Shown here piece after piece: positions 6,045 through 12,882 of a DNA stretch of 13,710 bases. This DNA comes from an uncultured Eubacteriales bacterium (lineage in GTDB: Bacteria > Bacillota > Clostridia > Oscillospirales > Oscillospiraceae), in assembly GCA_900549645.1 (NCBI GenBank), contig URPD01000052.1, forward strand, positions 1 to 13,710, read 5' to 3'. A program made the position numbers and the translations under genes. Position 1 is the stretch's first letter. Each line of letters begins with the position of its first letter. The notes under the pieces are model-generated. The model saw nothing but the letters and a program-made list of their open reading frames with translations. It did not search any database and was not told the DNA's origin.

Positions 6045-7001
6045 ATGAAAATAGCAATAGTTGGCTGCGGCGCAGCCGGCAGCGTGTTCGCCGGTTATCT
6101 GAGAAAGGGCGGCGCCGATCTGACGCTTGTCGATATGTACAAGGAGCACATGGACAAGATCGCCAAGGACGGCCTTGACTTCATCATCTACCCCGACACC
6201 AAGTATCATCTTGACGGCTTCAAAACCGCGTACAACGCCGACAACATCGGCATCATGGATATCGTCATCTTCATCACCAAGGCGACTCAGCTTGACAACG
6301 CCGTGAAGAGCGCGATGCCCTGCATAGGCAAGGACACCGTCGTCGTTTCCCTGATAAACGGCCTCGGCAACTCCGACATCCTGATGAAGCACTTCCCGGC
6401 AAACCGCATCATCGTCGGCAGCGGCGCACTCGGCACCGCGCTGAAGGGACCCGGCTGCTGCGTCAGCACCGAGGTCAAGGGTCTTCTTGTCCACTTCGGC
6501 CCCATGGCGCACGACGCGATCGTCGATGCGGCGGGCGAGTATCTGGCCAAGGTGTTCACCGCGGGCGGCTGCCTTGCGGAGTTCCACGATGACGACTGGC
6601 CTTACATCTGGCGCAAGGTCATCATCAACTGCACCGTCAACACCGTCTGCGCGCTTGTGAGACTCAAGATAATTGAGGTTGCGGACGACGAGTACGGCAT
6701 GCAGCTGTTCCGCGGCGTCGTCAGCGAATGCTGCGCAGTCGCAACGGCGAAGGGCTGCCCCTTCGATGCGGATGAGTTTATGAACACCCACCTGAAGAAC
6801 TTCATCGACAACATGGGCGACTACTATCCCTCCATGGCTCAGGATATGCTGATGAACCACCGCCAGACCGAGGTCGGCGTGCTCAACGGCATGATCTCCC
6901 AGTACGGCAGGGAGCTTGGTATCCCCACCCCGTTCAACGATGTTCTTACCGTCATGGTAAAGTGCATTCAGGGCAATTACGACAAGCAGTACATCAAGTG
7001 A
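6045..7001 (+). CDS. Ketopantoate reductase-family (PanE/ApbA) 2-hydroxyacid dehydrogenase
   Basis: This 318-residue enzyme has the PanE/ApbA layout: an N-terminal Rossmann fold with G-C-G-A-A-G (7-12), K-A-T-Q (79-82), L-I-N-G-L-G (103-108), and a helical C-terminal domain with W-R-K-V-I-I-N-C-T-V-N. Lys191, Asn195, Asn199, Ser263 and Glu276 line up by eye with the E. coli PanE catalytic and substrate residues. Classical PanE reduces ketopantoate with NADPH. Here the second strand ends in Asp30 (T-L-V-D), which normally favours NADH, as in PanE-like D-2-hydroxyacid dehydrogenases. Last gene of the operon, it starts after GGAGA (6031-6035), 18 bases beyond ilvD, and ends shortly before a strong terminator. 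No panB or panC is present, so pantothenate synthesis is not supported; reduction of the IlvD-derived 2-keto acid is more likely. Confidence 0.83.
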   Translation: MKIAIVGCGAAGSVFAGYLRKGGADLTLVDMYKEHMDKIAKDGLDFIIYPDTKYHLDGFKTAYNADNIGIMDIVIFITKATQLDNAVKSAMPCIGKDTVVVSLINGLGNSDILMKHFPANRIIVGSGALGTALKGPGCCVSTEVKGLLVHFGPMAHDAIVDAAGEYLAKVFTAGGCLAEFHDDDWPYIWRKVIINCTVNTVCALVRLKIIEVADDEYGMQLFRGVVSECCAVATAKGCPFDADEFMNTHLKNFIDNMGDYYPSMAQDMLMNHRQTEVGVLNGMISQYGRELGIPTPFNDVLTVMVKCIQGNYDKQYIK

Positions 7002-7022
7002 TCCTCTATAAAGCCCCATGAA

Positions 7023-7058
7023 AAACAACCACGGTTTCAACAGAAACCGTGGTTGTTT
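7023..7058 (+). terminator. Bidirectional terminator between convergent genes
   Basis: A perfect 16-bp stem (7023-7038 with 7043-7058) encloses a four-base loop. The outer ends are A-rich on the left (from 7021) and T-rich on the right (TTT at 7056-7058). It lies 21 bases after the reductase stop and 12 bases beyond the end of the minus-strand regulator, so it can terminate both transcripts. Confidence 0.85.
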
Positions 7059-7070
7059 CAGAATCGCTTA

Positions 7071-8309
7071 TTACGATATCTTCTTCTTTTTCGACCGGTA
7101 CACGATCAGGCAGACGGCGGCCTCAACGATGTATACTGCGATGAACGCTTCGTTCATCAGCGTCTGGCGCTGCCATGCCACGCGCAGTTGGTCGCTGGTT
7201 ATAACCTTTATGCTCACAAGCTCGTTTTCGACCCACGTGAAGCTCATGCTGGCTACGTTTTCGTTGCGCTGAATATATGTGCATACCACGCTGCCGTCCG
7301 GCGCTTCTATGCTATGGGTGTGCTGCTCGCGCCACTGTCTCGAATCATATGCCGGCGCGTCGTATTCCACCGCAGTTGCGGGAGCGTCATTGTACCCGTC
7401 CGAGGTCTGCTTCGTCTCCATGAATGTGACGAAGTCATCGACGTTGGCAAACGAGGTGGAGTCGGCAAAAAGCCTGGTGTCGTAGTTCAGCGCTATCTGC
7501 ACCGCCGCGGTCACGACTAGCACTGCCACGAGGATCAGCGCGCTCTTCAGCCGCAGCTTGTCGGCCTTCACGGTCATCTCCTCCGGCACGTACACGCCGC
7601 GCGCCGTGCATATCCGCGGCACTGCCACGCATATCATCAGGCCGATAACGGCGGCGATGCCGGCAAAGACGAGGCCGTATCTCGCCCAGTCGCTGATATC
7701 AAGCCCGTAGTAGGGGCTGTTCACCACGACTATCAGCGGCAGGACGGCGGCGAACATAATGAGTACGCCGGTCAGATTCCCCGCCGCGCCGCGGACGATC
7801 TTCTCCTTCACGCGGTCGAGCAGCGGCGACTCCGTCTCGTATACCAGCGCGGAAAACGAAGCGATGAGCTTCGTCGTAAGCCACATAAGCCCGCCCACAT
7901 AGAACACGCATGCGAGGAAGAAGCCGAGATACGCGCGGTCGAACACCGTGTTGCAGACAAGCGCCGCCAGCAGGCCGAGCGCGCTGAGCGCGTATATCCC
8001 CGCCGAGTGGACGGCGAAGCTCGCGCGCACACGGTTTATAAGGAAGTCTATCTGCTTCGCGGTCTTCTGCTCCTGCCGCGGCTGGCGCTCCACGCTGTTT
8101 ATGCGCCCGCCGTTTAAAAGCTCGTCGCAGCTGACGCCGAAGATCTCCGCCAGCGCGGGTATCATTGTCAGGTCTGGATAGCACTCGTCGCGCTCCCAGC
8201 GGCTGACCGCCTTGTCGGAGACGTTGAGCTTTTCGGCAAGCTCTTTTTGCGTAAGCCCGTTCGCCCTACGCAGGGCGGCTATGAAGCTGCCAATGGTTTT
8301 CTTTTCCAT
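7071..8309 (-). CDS. XRE-family transcriptional regulator with six-helix membrane domain
   Basis: The 412-residue protein begins with a Cro/CI-type helix-turn-helix (about 5-58; L-T-Q-K-E-L-A-E-K-L-N-V and K-A-V-S-R-W-E-R are diagnostic). A linker leads to five predicted membrane helices near 104-122, 127-148, 179-197, 211-231 and 255-273. Residues ~275-387 form a polar segment, then a sixth helix (388-404) ends in R-S-K-K-K-K. With the DNA-binding end inside, five helices place the 275-387 segment outside and the basic tail back inside, a self-consistent topology. This suggests a one-component sensor that acts on DNA at the membrane; the signal is unknown. The ATG at 8309 is chosen over one nine codons upstream because GAGGAG sits correctly before it (plus-strand 8317-8322). 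It is divergent from trkA, which may be its target, and convergent with the reductase gene. Confidence 0.85.
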   Translation of the reverse strand: MEKKTIGSFIAALRRANGLTQKELAEKLNVSDKAVSRWERDECYPDLTMIPALAEIFGVSCDELLNGGRINSVERQPRQEQKTAKQIDFLINRVRASFAVHSAGIYALSALGLLAALVCNTVFDRAYLGFFLACVFYVGGLMWLTTKLIASFSALVYETESPLLDRVKEKIVRGAAGNLTGVLIMFAAVLPLIVVVNSPYYGLDISDWARYGLVFAGIAAVIGLMICVAVPRICTARGVYVPEEMTVKADKLRLKSALILVAVLVVTAAVQIALNYDTRLFADSTSFANVDDFVTFMETKQTSDGYNDAPATAVEYDAPAYDSRQWREQHTHSIEAPDGSVVCTYIQRNENVASMSFTWVENELVSIKVITSDQLRVAWQRQTLMNEAFIAVYIVEAAVCLIVYRSKKKKIS

Positions 8310-8433
8310 ATATTTTCTCCTCAATAATGAAGTCACTTGGCCTTGTGCAGTCTCATTCTACAAAATTGCAAGAAAAAATACCAGCCCTTAAACCGAAAAT
8401 CTCTCTCTCACAGCGAGAATTGCGCTCCAGACC

Positions 8434-8458
8434 GGCAAAAAGGCAAATTGCCCTTGCC
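8434..8458. promoter_or_regulatory. Candidate operator: paired GGCAA/TTGCC half-sites over the trkA -35 box
   Basis: Two GGCAA boxes (8434-8438, 8442-8446) face two TTGCC boxes (8448-8452, 8454-8458). The inner pair forms a palindrome around one central A, and the last box is part of the trkA -35 hexamer. Nested symmetry over a promoter is typical of a repressor or activator site. The divergent XRE regulator is the obvious candidate ligand, but that link is inference. Confidence 0.45.
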
Positions 8459-8481
8459 TTAATGCGGGAAAATGATATAAT
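8454..8481 (+). promoter_or_regulatory. Sigma-A promoter of the trkA-trkH-trkH operon
   Basis: TTGCCT (8454-8459) and a perfect TATAAT (8476-8481) are 16 bases apart, with an extended TG one base before the -10. Predicted transcription starts near 8488, leaving about 35 bases of leader and an AAGGAG ribosome site (8511-8516). That leader is too short for a c-di-AMP (ydaO) riboswitch, which controls some clostridial potassium genes. Confidence 0.75.
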
Positions 8482-8522
8482 ATAAAAGGTTTTTGCGTAC
8501 TTTTTATGCCAAGGAGCAAGTT

Positions 8523-9881
8523 ATGAAAATAATTATTGTAGGAGCCGGCAAGGTCGGTTACTCTGTTGCAAAAATACTCTCCGAGGAGGGGCACGATATC
8601 ACGGTCATCGACCGCAACCCCGAAACCATAACCCACCTCTCCAACGAGCTTGACGTCATATGCGTGGAGGGCAGCGCGACGAACCATGAGACGCTGCTCG
8701 GCGCGGGCGCGGCGGAGGCCGATCTCCTCATGGCCGCGACCCAGCAGGACGAGGTCAACATGGTCTGCGGCATCACCGCGCGCAAGCTCGGCACAAAGCA
8801 CGTCATCGCGCGTATAAGAGACACCGAATACCTGCGGCAGACGGAATTCCTGCGCGAGGTGCTTGGCCTGTCGATAACCATAAACCCCGAATACGAGTGC
8901 GCCAAGGAGATCGCGCGCATACTGCGCTTCCCCAGTGCCGCCAGAGTCGATACCTTCTCCAAGGGCAGCGTTGAGATCGTGGAGCACCGCGTGCGTGAGC
9001 GCGGGAAGCTTGACGGCATGAAGCTGAAAGATCTGTCTTCGGTCTGCGGAGCGAAGGTGCTGGTCAGCGTCGTGGAGCGCGGCGGCGAGGCGATCATCCC
9101 GAACGGCGAATTTACCCTTCACGCGGGCGACCGTCTGAGCATCACCGGCGCCACAAAGGAACTGCGCAAGTTCTTCATGGCCATGGGGCAGTATAAAAAG
9201 CCCGTGCGCAACGTTATGATAATGGGCGGCAGCCGCATCGCGGTGTACCTGACAAGACTGCTTCAGGAGAGCGGCATCGGAGTGTCCGTCATCGACCGCA
9301 GCCCCGAACGCTGTGAGCATCTGTGCGATATCCTGCCCGGCGCGAACATCGTCTGCGGCGACGCGACGCGCAGTGAAGTCCTGCTTGAAGAGGGCATCCG
9401 CACGACGGACGCGTTCGTCGCGCTCACCGGCGACGATGGCGACAATATCATCACCTCGCTCTACGCGAAGAAGCGCGCCGTCGGCAGCATCGTCACCAAG
9501 GTCAACCGCGAGCACTTCACCGAAATACTCGAAAGCTCTGACCTTGACTGCATCGTCACGCCGAAGGAGCTGGTCGCGCAGCAGCTCGCGCGCTATGTCC
9601 GCGCGATGCACGACTCGATGGGCAGCAGCATGGAGACGCTGTACCGCCTTGCCGACGGCAAGGTCGAGGCGCTGGAGTTCCGCGTGACTGATGGCGCGGC
9701 CTGCATCGGCATCCCGCTCAAGTCGCTGAAGCTCAAGCCGAACGTGCTGATCTGCGCCGTCATCCGCGGCAACCGCAGTATAATCCCCGACGGCGAAACC
9801 ACCATCTGCGCCGGAGATCACGCGATAATCGTGTCCAGCGCAGGCAAGCTCAAAACCATAGACGGTATCGTTGACAAATAA
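8523..9881 (+). CDS. trkA: Trk potassium uptake system NAD-binding subunit TrkA
   Basis: The 452-residue protein contains two RCK units, as in full-length TrkA. Unit 1 has a Rossmann domain (1-120) with G-A-G-K-V-G (7-12) and Asp30 for NAD(H) ribose, followed by an RCK_C domain (~140-220). Unit 2 starts at ~229 with G-G-S-R-I-A (235-240) and Asp258, and its RCK_C covers ~370-450. TrkA forms a cytoplasmic ring under the TrkH pore and gates it in response to nucleotides. The second dinucleotide motif lacks two of the usual glycines and may bind weakly. The ATG at 8523 is preferred to an upstream TTG at 8493 because AAGGAG (8511-8516) precedes it and the Rossmann strand M-K-I-I-I-V begins there. 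The stop lies five bases before trkH, so the genes are co-transcribed. Confidence 0.93.
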   Translation: MKIIIVGAGKVGYSVAKILSEEGHDITVIDRNPETITHLSNELDVICVEGSATNHETLLGAGAAEADLLMAATQQDEVNMVCGITARKLGTKHVIARIRDTEYLRQTEFLREVLGLSITINPEYECAKEIARILRFPSAARVDTFSKGSVEIVEHRVRERGKLDGMKLKDLSSVCGAKVLVSVVERGGEAIIPNGEFTLHAGDRLSITGATKELRKFFMAMGQYKKPVRNVMIMGGSRIAVYLTRLLQESGIGVSVIDRSPERCEHLCDILPGANIVCGDATRSEVLLEEGIRTTDAFVALTGDDGDNIITSLYAKKRAVGSIVTKVNREHFTEILESSDLDCIVTPKELVAQQLARYVRAMHDSMGSSMETLYRLADGKVEALEFRVTDGAACIGIPLKSLKLKPNVLICAVIRGNRSIIPDGETTICAGDHAIIVSSAGKLKTIDGIVDK

Positions 9882-9886
9882 ACGCT

Positions 9887-11326
9887 ATGAATTACAGAAT
9901 GATTGCGCGGATACTTGGCATGGTGCTGCTGATCCTTGCGGCGCTGCTGGTGCTTCCGCTTATCGCCGGACTGTGCTACGGCGAAAATGTGCTCAATTTT
10001 GCGGTCACGATCGCGGCGGCCGCAGCGCTTGGCGGCGTTTTCATGCTGTTCAAGCCGAAAAACCGCGATATATACGCGCGCGAGGGCTTCACGGCGGTCG
10101 GTCTGTCATGGATACTGATGTCGCTGCTCGGAGCGCTCCCCTTCGTCATCAGCGGGGACATTCCGCATTATGTGGATGCGCTGTTTGAAACCGTCTCCGG
10201 CTTTACGACCACCGGCTCCACGCTGTTGACGGATATCGAGGGTATGAGCCGCGGCTGTATGTTCTGGCGTATGTTCACGCACTGGATAGGCGGCATGGGC
10301 GTGCTGGTATTTATTATGGCGGTGCTGCCGATGAGCGGTGAGCACTCCATGCACATCATGCGTGCCGAGGTTCCCGGTCCCGTGGTCGGCAAGCTCGTCC
10401 CCCGCGCGAGGAAGACCGCGGCGATACTCTACCTTATATACATGGGCATGACCGCCGTTGAGACGGTTCTGCTCCTCTGCGGCGGCATGAGCTTTTATGA
10501 CGCGCTGCTGCACGCCTTCGCAACCGCCGGCACAGGCGGCTTCTCGACGCGCGGCGCGGGCATCGCGGCGTTTGACAGCCTGTATATCGAGGTCGTCATA
10601 AGCGTGTTCATGCTGCTCTTCGCCGTGAACTTCAACCTCTATTTCCTGCTGCTCATGGGGCGCGTGCGCGACGTGCTGAAAAATCAGGAGCTGCGCTGCT
10701 TCGGCGTGTTCGTGGCCTTCTCGATGCTCACCGTCGCCTGGAACATTTCCGGACAGTACGGCGGCTTCGCCGAGGCACTGCGCTATTCGTCGTTCACGGT
10801 CGCCTCGCTCGTCAGCAGTACCGGCTTCGGCACAGCGGATTTCACGCAGTGGCCGCAGTATTCGCAGTGGCTGCTGGTGATAATCATGTTCGTCGGCGCC
10901 TGCGCGGGCAGCACCGGCGGCGGACTCAAGCTCTCGCGCGTGATGATGCTGCTGAAAGCCGCGTTTTCCGACATGCGGCGCGTGATATGGCCGCGCCGCG
11001 TCAGCCGTCTGCAGATGGAAGGGCAGCGGGTGGAGCAGACGGTGATACGGGCGGTGTTCTCGTATTCCACGCTGTATATGCTCGTGCTGCTGCTCGGAAC
11101 GCTGCTGATCTCCTTTGACGGGTTTGACACCGCGACGAACTTCACCGCGGCGCTGACCTGCCTGTCAAATATGGGGCCGGGGCTTGGCCTTATCGGCCCG
11201 GCCGGCAATTTCTCGATTTTTTCCGATTTCTCAAAGCTTCTCATGTCGTTCCTGATGCTTGCGGGGCGGCTGGAGCTGTACCCGATACTTGTGCTGTTTT
11301 TCCCGTCGGTCTGGAAACGCAGCTGA
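9887..11326 (+). CDS. trkH: Trk potassium transporter pore subunit TrkH (first copy)
   Basis: The 479-residue membrane protein has the four pore-repeat architecture of TrkH/KtrB. All four filter loops are present: T-T-T-G-S (Gly110), T-G-G-F-S-T (Gly217), S-T-G-F-G-T (Gly313) and N-M-G-P-G-L-G (Gly430). The intramembrane gate loop G-A-C-A-G-S-T-G-G-G-L-K (337-348) and the C-terminal R-L-E-L-Y-P-I-L are intact. With TrkA it imports K+ across the cytoplasmic membrane. It begins five bases after the trkA stop with no clear ribosome site of its own, so translation is probably coupled to trkA. It is clearly homologous along its length to the next gene, but unlike that gene it looks fully functional. 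Confidence 0.93.
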   Translation: MNYRMIARILGMVLLILAALLVLPLIAGLCYGENVLNFAVTIAAAAALGGVFMLFKPKNRDIYAREGFTAVGLSWILMSLLGALPFVISGDIPHYVDALFETVSGFTTTGSTLLTDIEGMSRGCMFWRMFTHWIGGMGVLVFIMAVLPMSGEHSMHIMRAEVPGPVVGKLVPRARKTAAILYLIYMGMTAVETVLLLCGGMSFYDALLHAFATAGTGGFSTRGAGIAAFDSLYIEVVISVFMLLFAVNFNLYFLLLMGRVRDVLKNQELRCFGVFVAFSMLTVAWNISGQYGGFAEALRYSSFTVASLVSSTGFGTADFTQWPQYSQWLLVIIMFVGACAGSTGGGLKLSRVMMLLKAAFSDMRRVIWPRRVSRLQMEGQRVEQTVIRAVFSYSTLYMLVLLLGTLLISFDGFDTATNFTAALTCLSNMGPGLGLIGPAGNFSIFSDFSKLLMSFLMLAGRLELYPILVLFFPSVWKRS

Positions 11327-11374
11327 ACGGTCTATCTGCGTATCTATAAATATATAAAAACCGGAGACGCTTGG

Positions 11375-12778
11375 ATGAATTACAGGATGATACTGCGGAC
11401 GGTGGGATTCGTGATGTCCATACTTGCCGCGCTAATGCTGCTGCCGCTGATAGCTGGAGTCTGCTATGGCGAGAGCGTGGCGCACTTCGCGGTGAGTATA
11501 ATTATAACCGGCGCGCTAGGTCTGACGCTGTCGCGGCTCAAGCCCAGAACGCAGGATTTCTATGCGCGCGAGGGTTTCGTGACGGTCGGGCTGGTGTGGA
11601 TATCCATGTCGCTGCTCGGCGCGCTGCCATTTGTCCTCAGCGGGGACATCCCGAATTATCTCGATGCCGTGTTTGAGACCGTCTCCGGCTTCACCACCAC
11701 CGGCGCGACGATACTCCTGCAGGTCGAAGTCCTCAGCCGCGGCTGCATGTTCTGGCGCATGTTCACGCAGTGGATCGGCGGCATGGGCGTGCTGGTGTTT
11801 ATGATGGCGGTCATGCCGATGTGCGGCGACCACTCGATGCACATAATGCGCGCCGAGTTTCCGGGGCCGACGGTCGGCAAGCTCGTCCCCCGTGCGCGGC
11901 AGACGGCGCTGCTGCTCTATCTCATCTACATTTTCCTCACCGCGGCGGACACCGTGCTGCTGATGCTCGGCGGCATGAGCTTTTATGACGCGCTGCTGCA
12001 CTCCTTTGCGATCGCGGGCACGGGCGGCTTCTCGACCTACACTTTGAGCGTAGGATCGTTCGGTAGCCTGTATATCGAGCTTGTCATCTCGATTTCGCTT
12101 ATAATTTACAGCATAAATTTCAACCTACACTACATGCTGCTGATCGGCCGCGTGAAAACCGTGCTGAAGAGCGAGGAACTGCGGTTCTTCTTAGGCACTA
12201 TAATCGTGGCGACGCTGCTTGTCGCGCTCAATCTGAGAGCCGATTTCGGCGCGGTGTCAAACATGGTCAGCATGGCGAGCTTCAGTACGCTCGACTACAC
12301 GCAGTGGCCGCAGTTCACGCAGTGGGTACTGCTGATGCTGATGTTTGTCGGCGCTTGTGCGGGAAGCACGGGCGGTGGCCTGAAGGCGTCGCGCTTTATC
12401 ATGCTGGTCAAATCCGCCGCGTCCGACGTGCGCCGGATGATACATCCGCGGCGCGTCACGCGCATCCAGCTTGACGGCAGCCGGGTCGAGTCCGGAACGC
12501 TCAAGGCGGTGTATACATACTTCCTTATATATGTCCTCATCATCGCTGCCGGGACAATGGTCGTCTCGCTGGACGACTACGACATGACGACGAACTTCAC
12601 TGCGGCGCTGGCCTGCATATCAAATATCGGGCCGGGAATGGGGCAGATAGGCCCCGCGAGCTGCTTCAACATCTTCTCGACGCCGGTGAAAATGGCGCTC
12701 TCGGTCATCATGCTCTTCGGAAGACTGGAGCTGTATCCGATACTCGCCTTCTTCGCGCCGACGACATGGAGAAAGTGA
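11375..12778 (+). CDS. trkH: TrkH paralogue (second copy) lacking the third selectivity-filter loop
   Basis: This 467-residue protein is a tandem paralogue of the preceding TrkH; long stretches are shared (M-N-Y-R-M-I, G-F-T-T-T-G, H-S-M-H-I-M-R-A-E). Filter loops 1, 2 and 4 are present (Gly110, T-G-G-F-S-T near 216-221, N-I-G-P-G-M-G), as is the gate loop G-A-C-A-G-S-T-G-G-G-L-K. In repeat 3, however, M-A-S-F (300-303) runs straight into S-T-L-D-Y-T-Q-W-P-Q. Copy 1 has 11 further residues at that point (T-V-A-S-L-V-S-S-T-G-F), comprising the end of the pore helix and the filter glycine. The frame is otherwise intact. A GGAGA site at 11363-11367 precedes the ATG. It may be a regulatory or heteromeric subunit, a decaying duplicate, or a transporter with altered selectivity; normal K+ channel function is doubtful. 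Confidence 0.88.
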   Translation: MNYRMILRTVGFVMSILAALMLLPLIAGVCYGESVAHFAVSIIITGALGLTLSRLKPRTQDFYAREGFVTVGLVWISMSLLGALPFVLSGDIPNYLDAVFETVSGFTTTGATILLQVEVLSRGCMFWRMFTQWIGGMGVLVFMMAVMPMCGDHSMHIMRAEFPGPTVGKLVPRARQTALLLYLIYIFLTAADTVLLMLGGMSFYDALLHSFAIAGTGGFSTYTLSVGSFGSLYIELVISISLIIYSINFNLHYMLLIGRVKTVLKSEELRFFLGTIIVATLLVALNLRADFGAVSNMVSMASFSTLDYTQWPQFTQWVLLMLMFVGACAGSTGGGLKASRFIMLVKSAASDVRRMIHPRRVTRIQLDGSRVESGTLKAVYTYFLIYVLIIAAGTMVVSLDDYDMTTNFTAALACISNIGPGMGQIGPASCFNIFSTPVKMALSVIMLFGRLELYPILAFFAPTTWRK

Positions 12779-12794
12779 CGGCGCGGCGCGCCGT
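12778..12794 (+). terminator. Weak GC-rich hairpin after trkH
   Basis: ACGGCGC (12778-12784) pairs with GCGCCGT (12788-12794) over a three-base loop, starting at the last base of the trkH stop codon. No T-tract follows on the plus strand, so it is at best a weak terminator or pause site, and partial read-through into rsmE is possible. Confidence 0.35.
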
Positions 12795-12795
12795 A

Positions 12796-12824
12796 TTGCA
12801 AAAAGGGCGAAAGTGTGAGATAAT
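12796..12824 (+). promoter_or_regulatory. Promoter of rsmE
   Basis: TTGCAA (12796-12801) and GATAAT (12819-12824) are 17 bases apart, with a TG one base ahead of the -10 box. It predicts a start near 12831, inside the left arm of the adjoining inverted repeat, and gives rsmE its own transcript separate from the Trk operon. Confidence 0.65.
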
Positions 12825-12856
12825 AGTATCAGTTGGCGAAACATTAACTGATACTA
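12824..12856. repeat. Perfect 11-bp inverted repeat over the rsmE transcription start
   Basis: TAGTATCAGTT (12824-12834) is matched exactly by AACTGATACTA (12846-12856) across 11 bases. The left arm begins at the last base of the -10 box and the arm centres are 22 bases apart, two helical turns, as in operators bound by dimeric repressors. In RNA only part of the left arm would be transcribed, so a DNA-level operator is favoured over a leader hairpin. There is no T-tract, so it is not a terminator. Confidence 0.6.
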
Positions 12857-12882
12857 ATAAAATGTGAAACGGGGATTTTCGT

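Noticed and set aside
8482..8522. Possible c-di-AMP (ydaO) or other riboswitch ahead of trkA
   Set aside because: The predicted leader is about 35 bases, far too short for a ydaO aptamer, and no aptamer-like pairing is visible.
8388..9821. Long minus-strand open frame (477 codons) opposite trkA
   Set aside because: It is a shadow of trkA with low-complexity Ala/Asp/Arg/Val composition, and it would run through the trkA promoter and operator region. No recognisable family.
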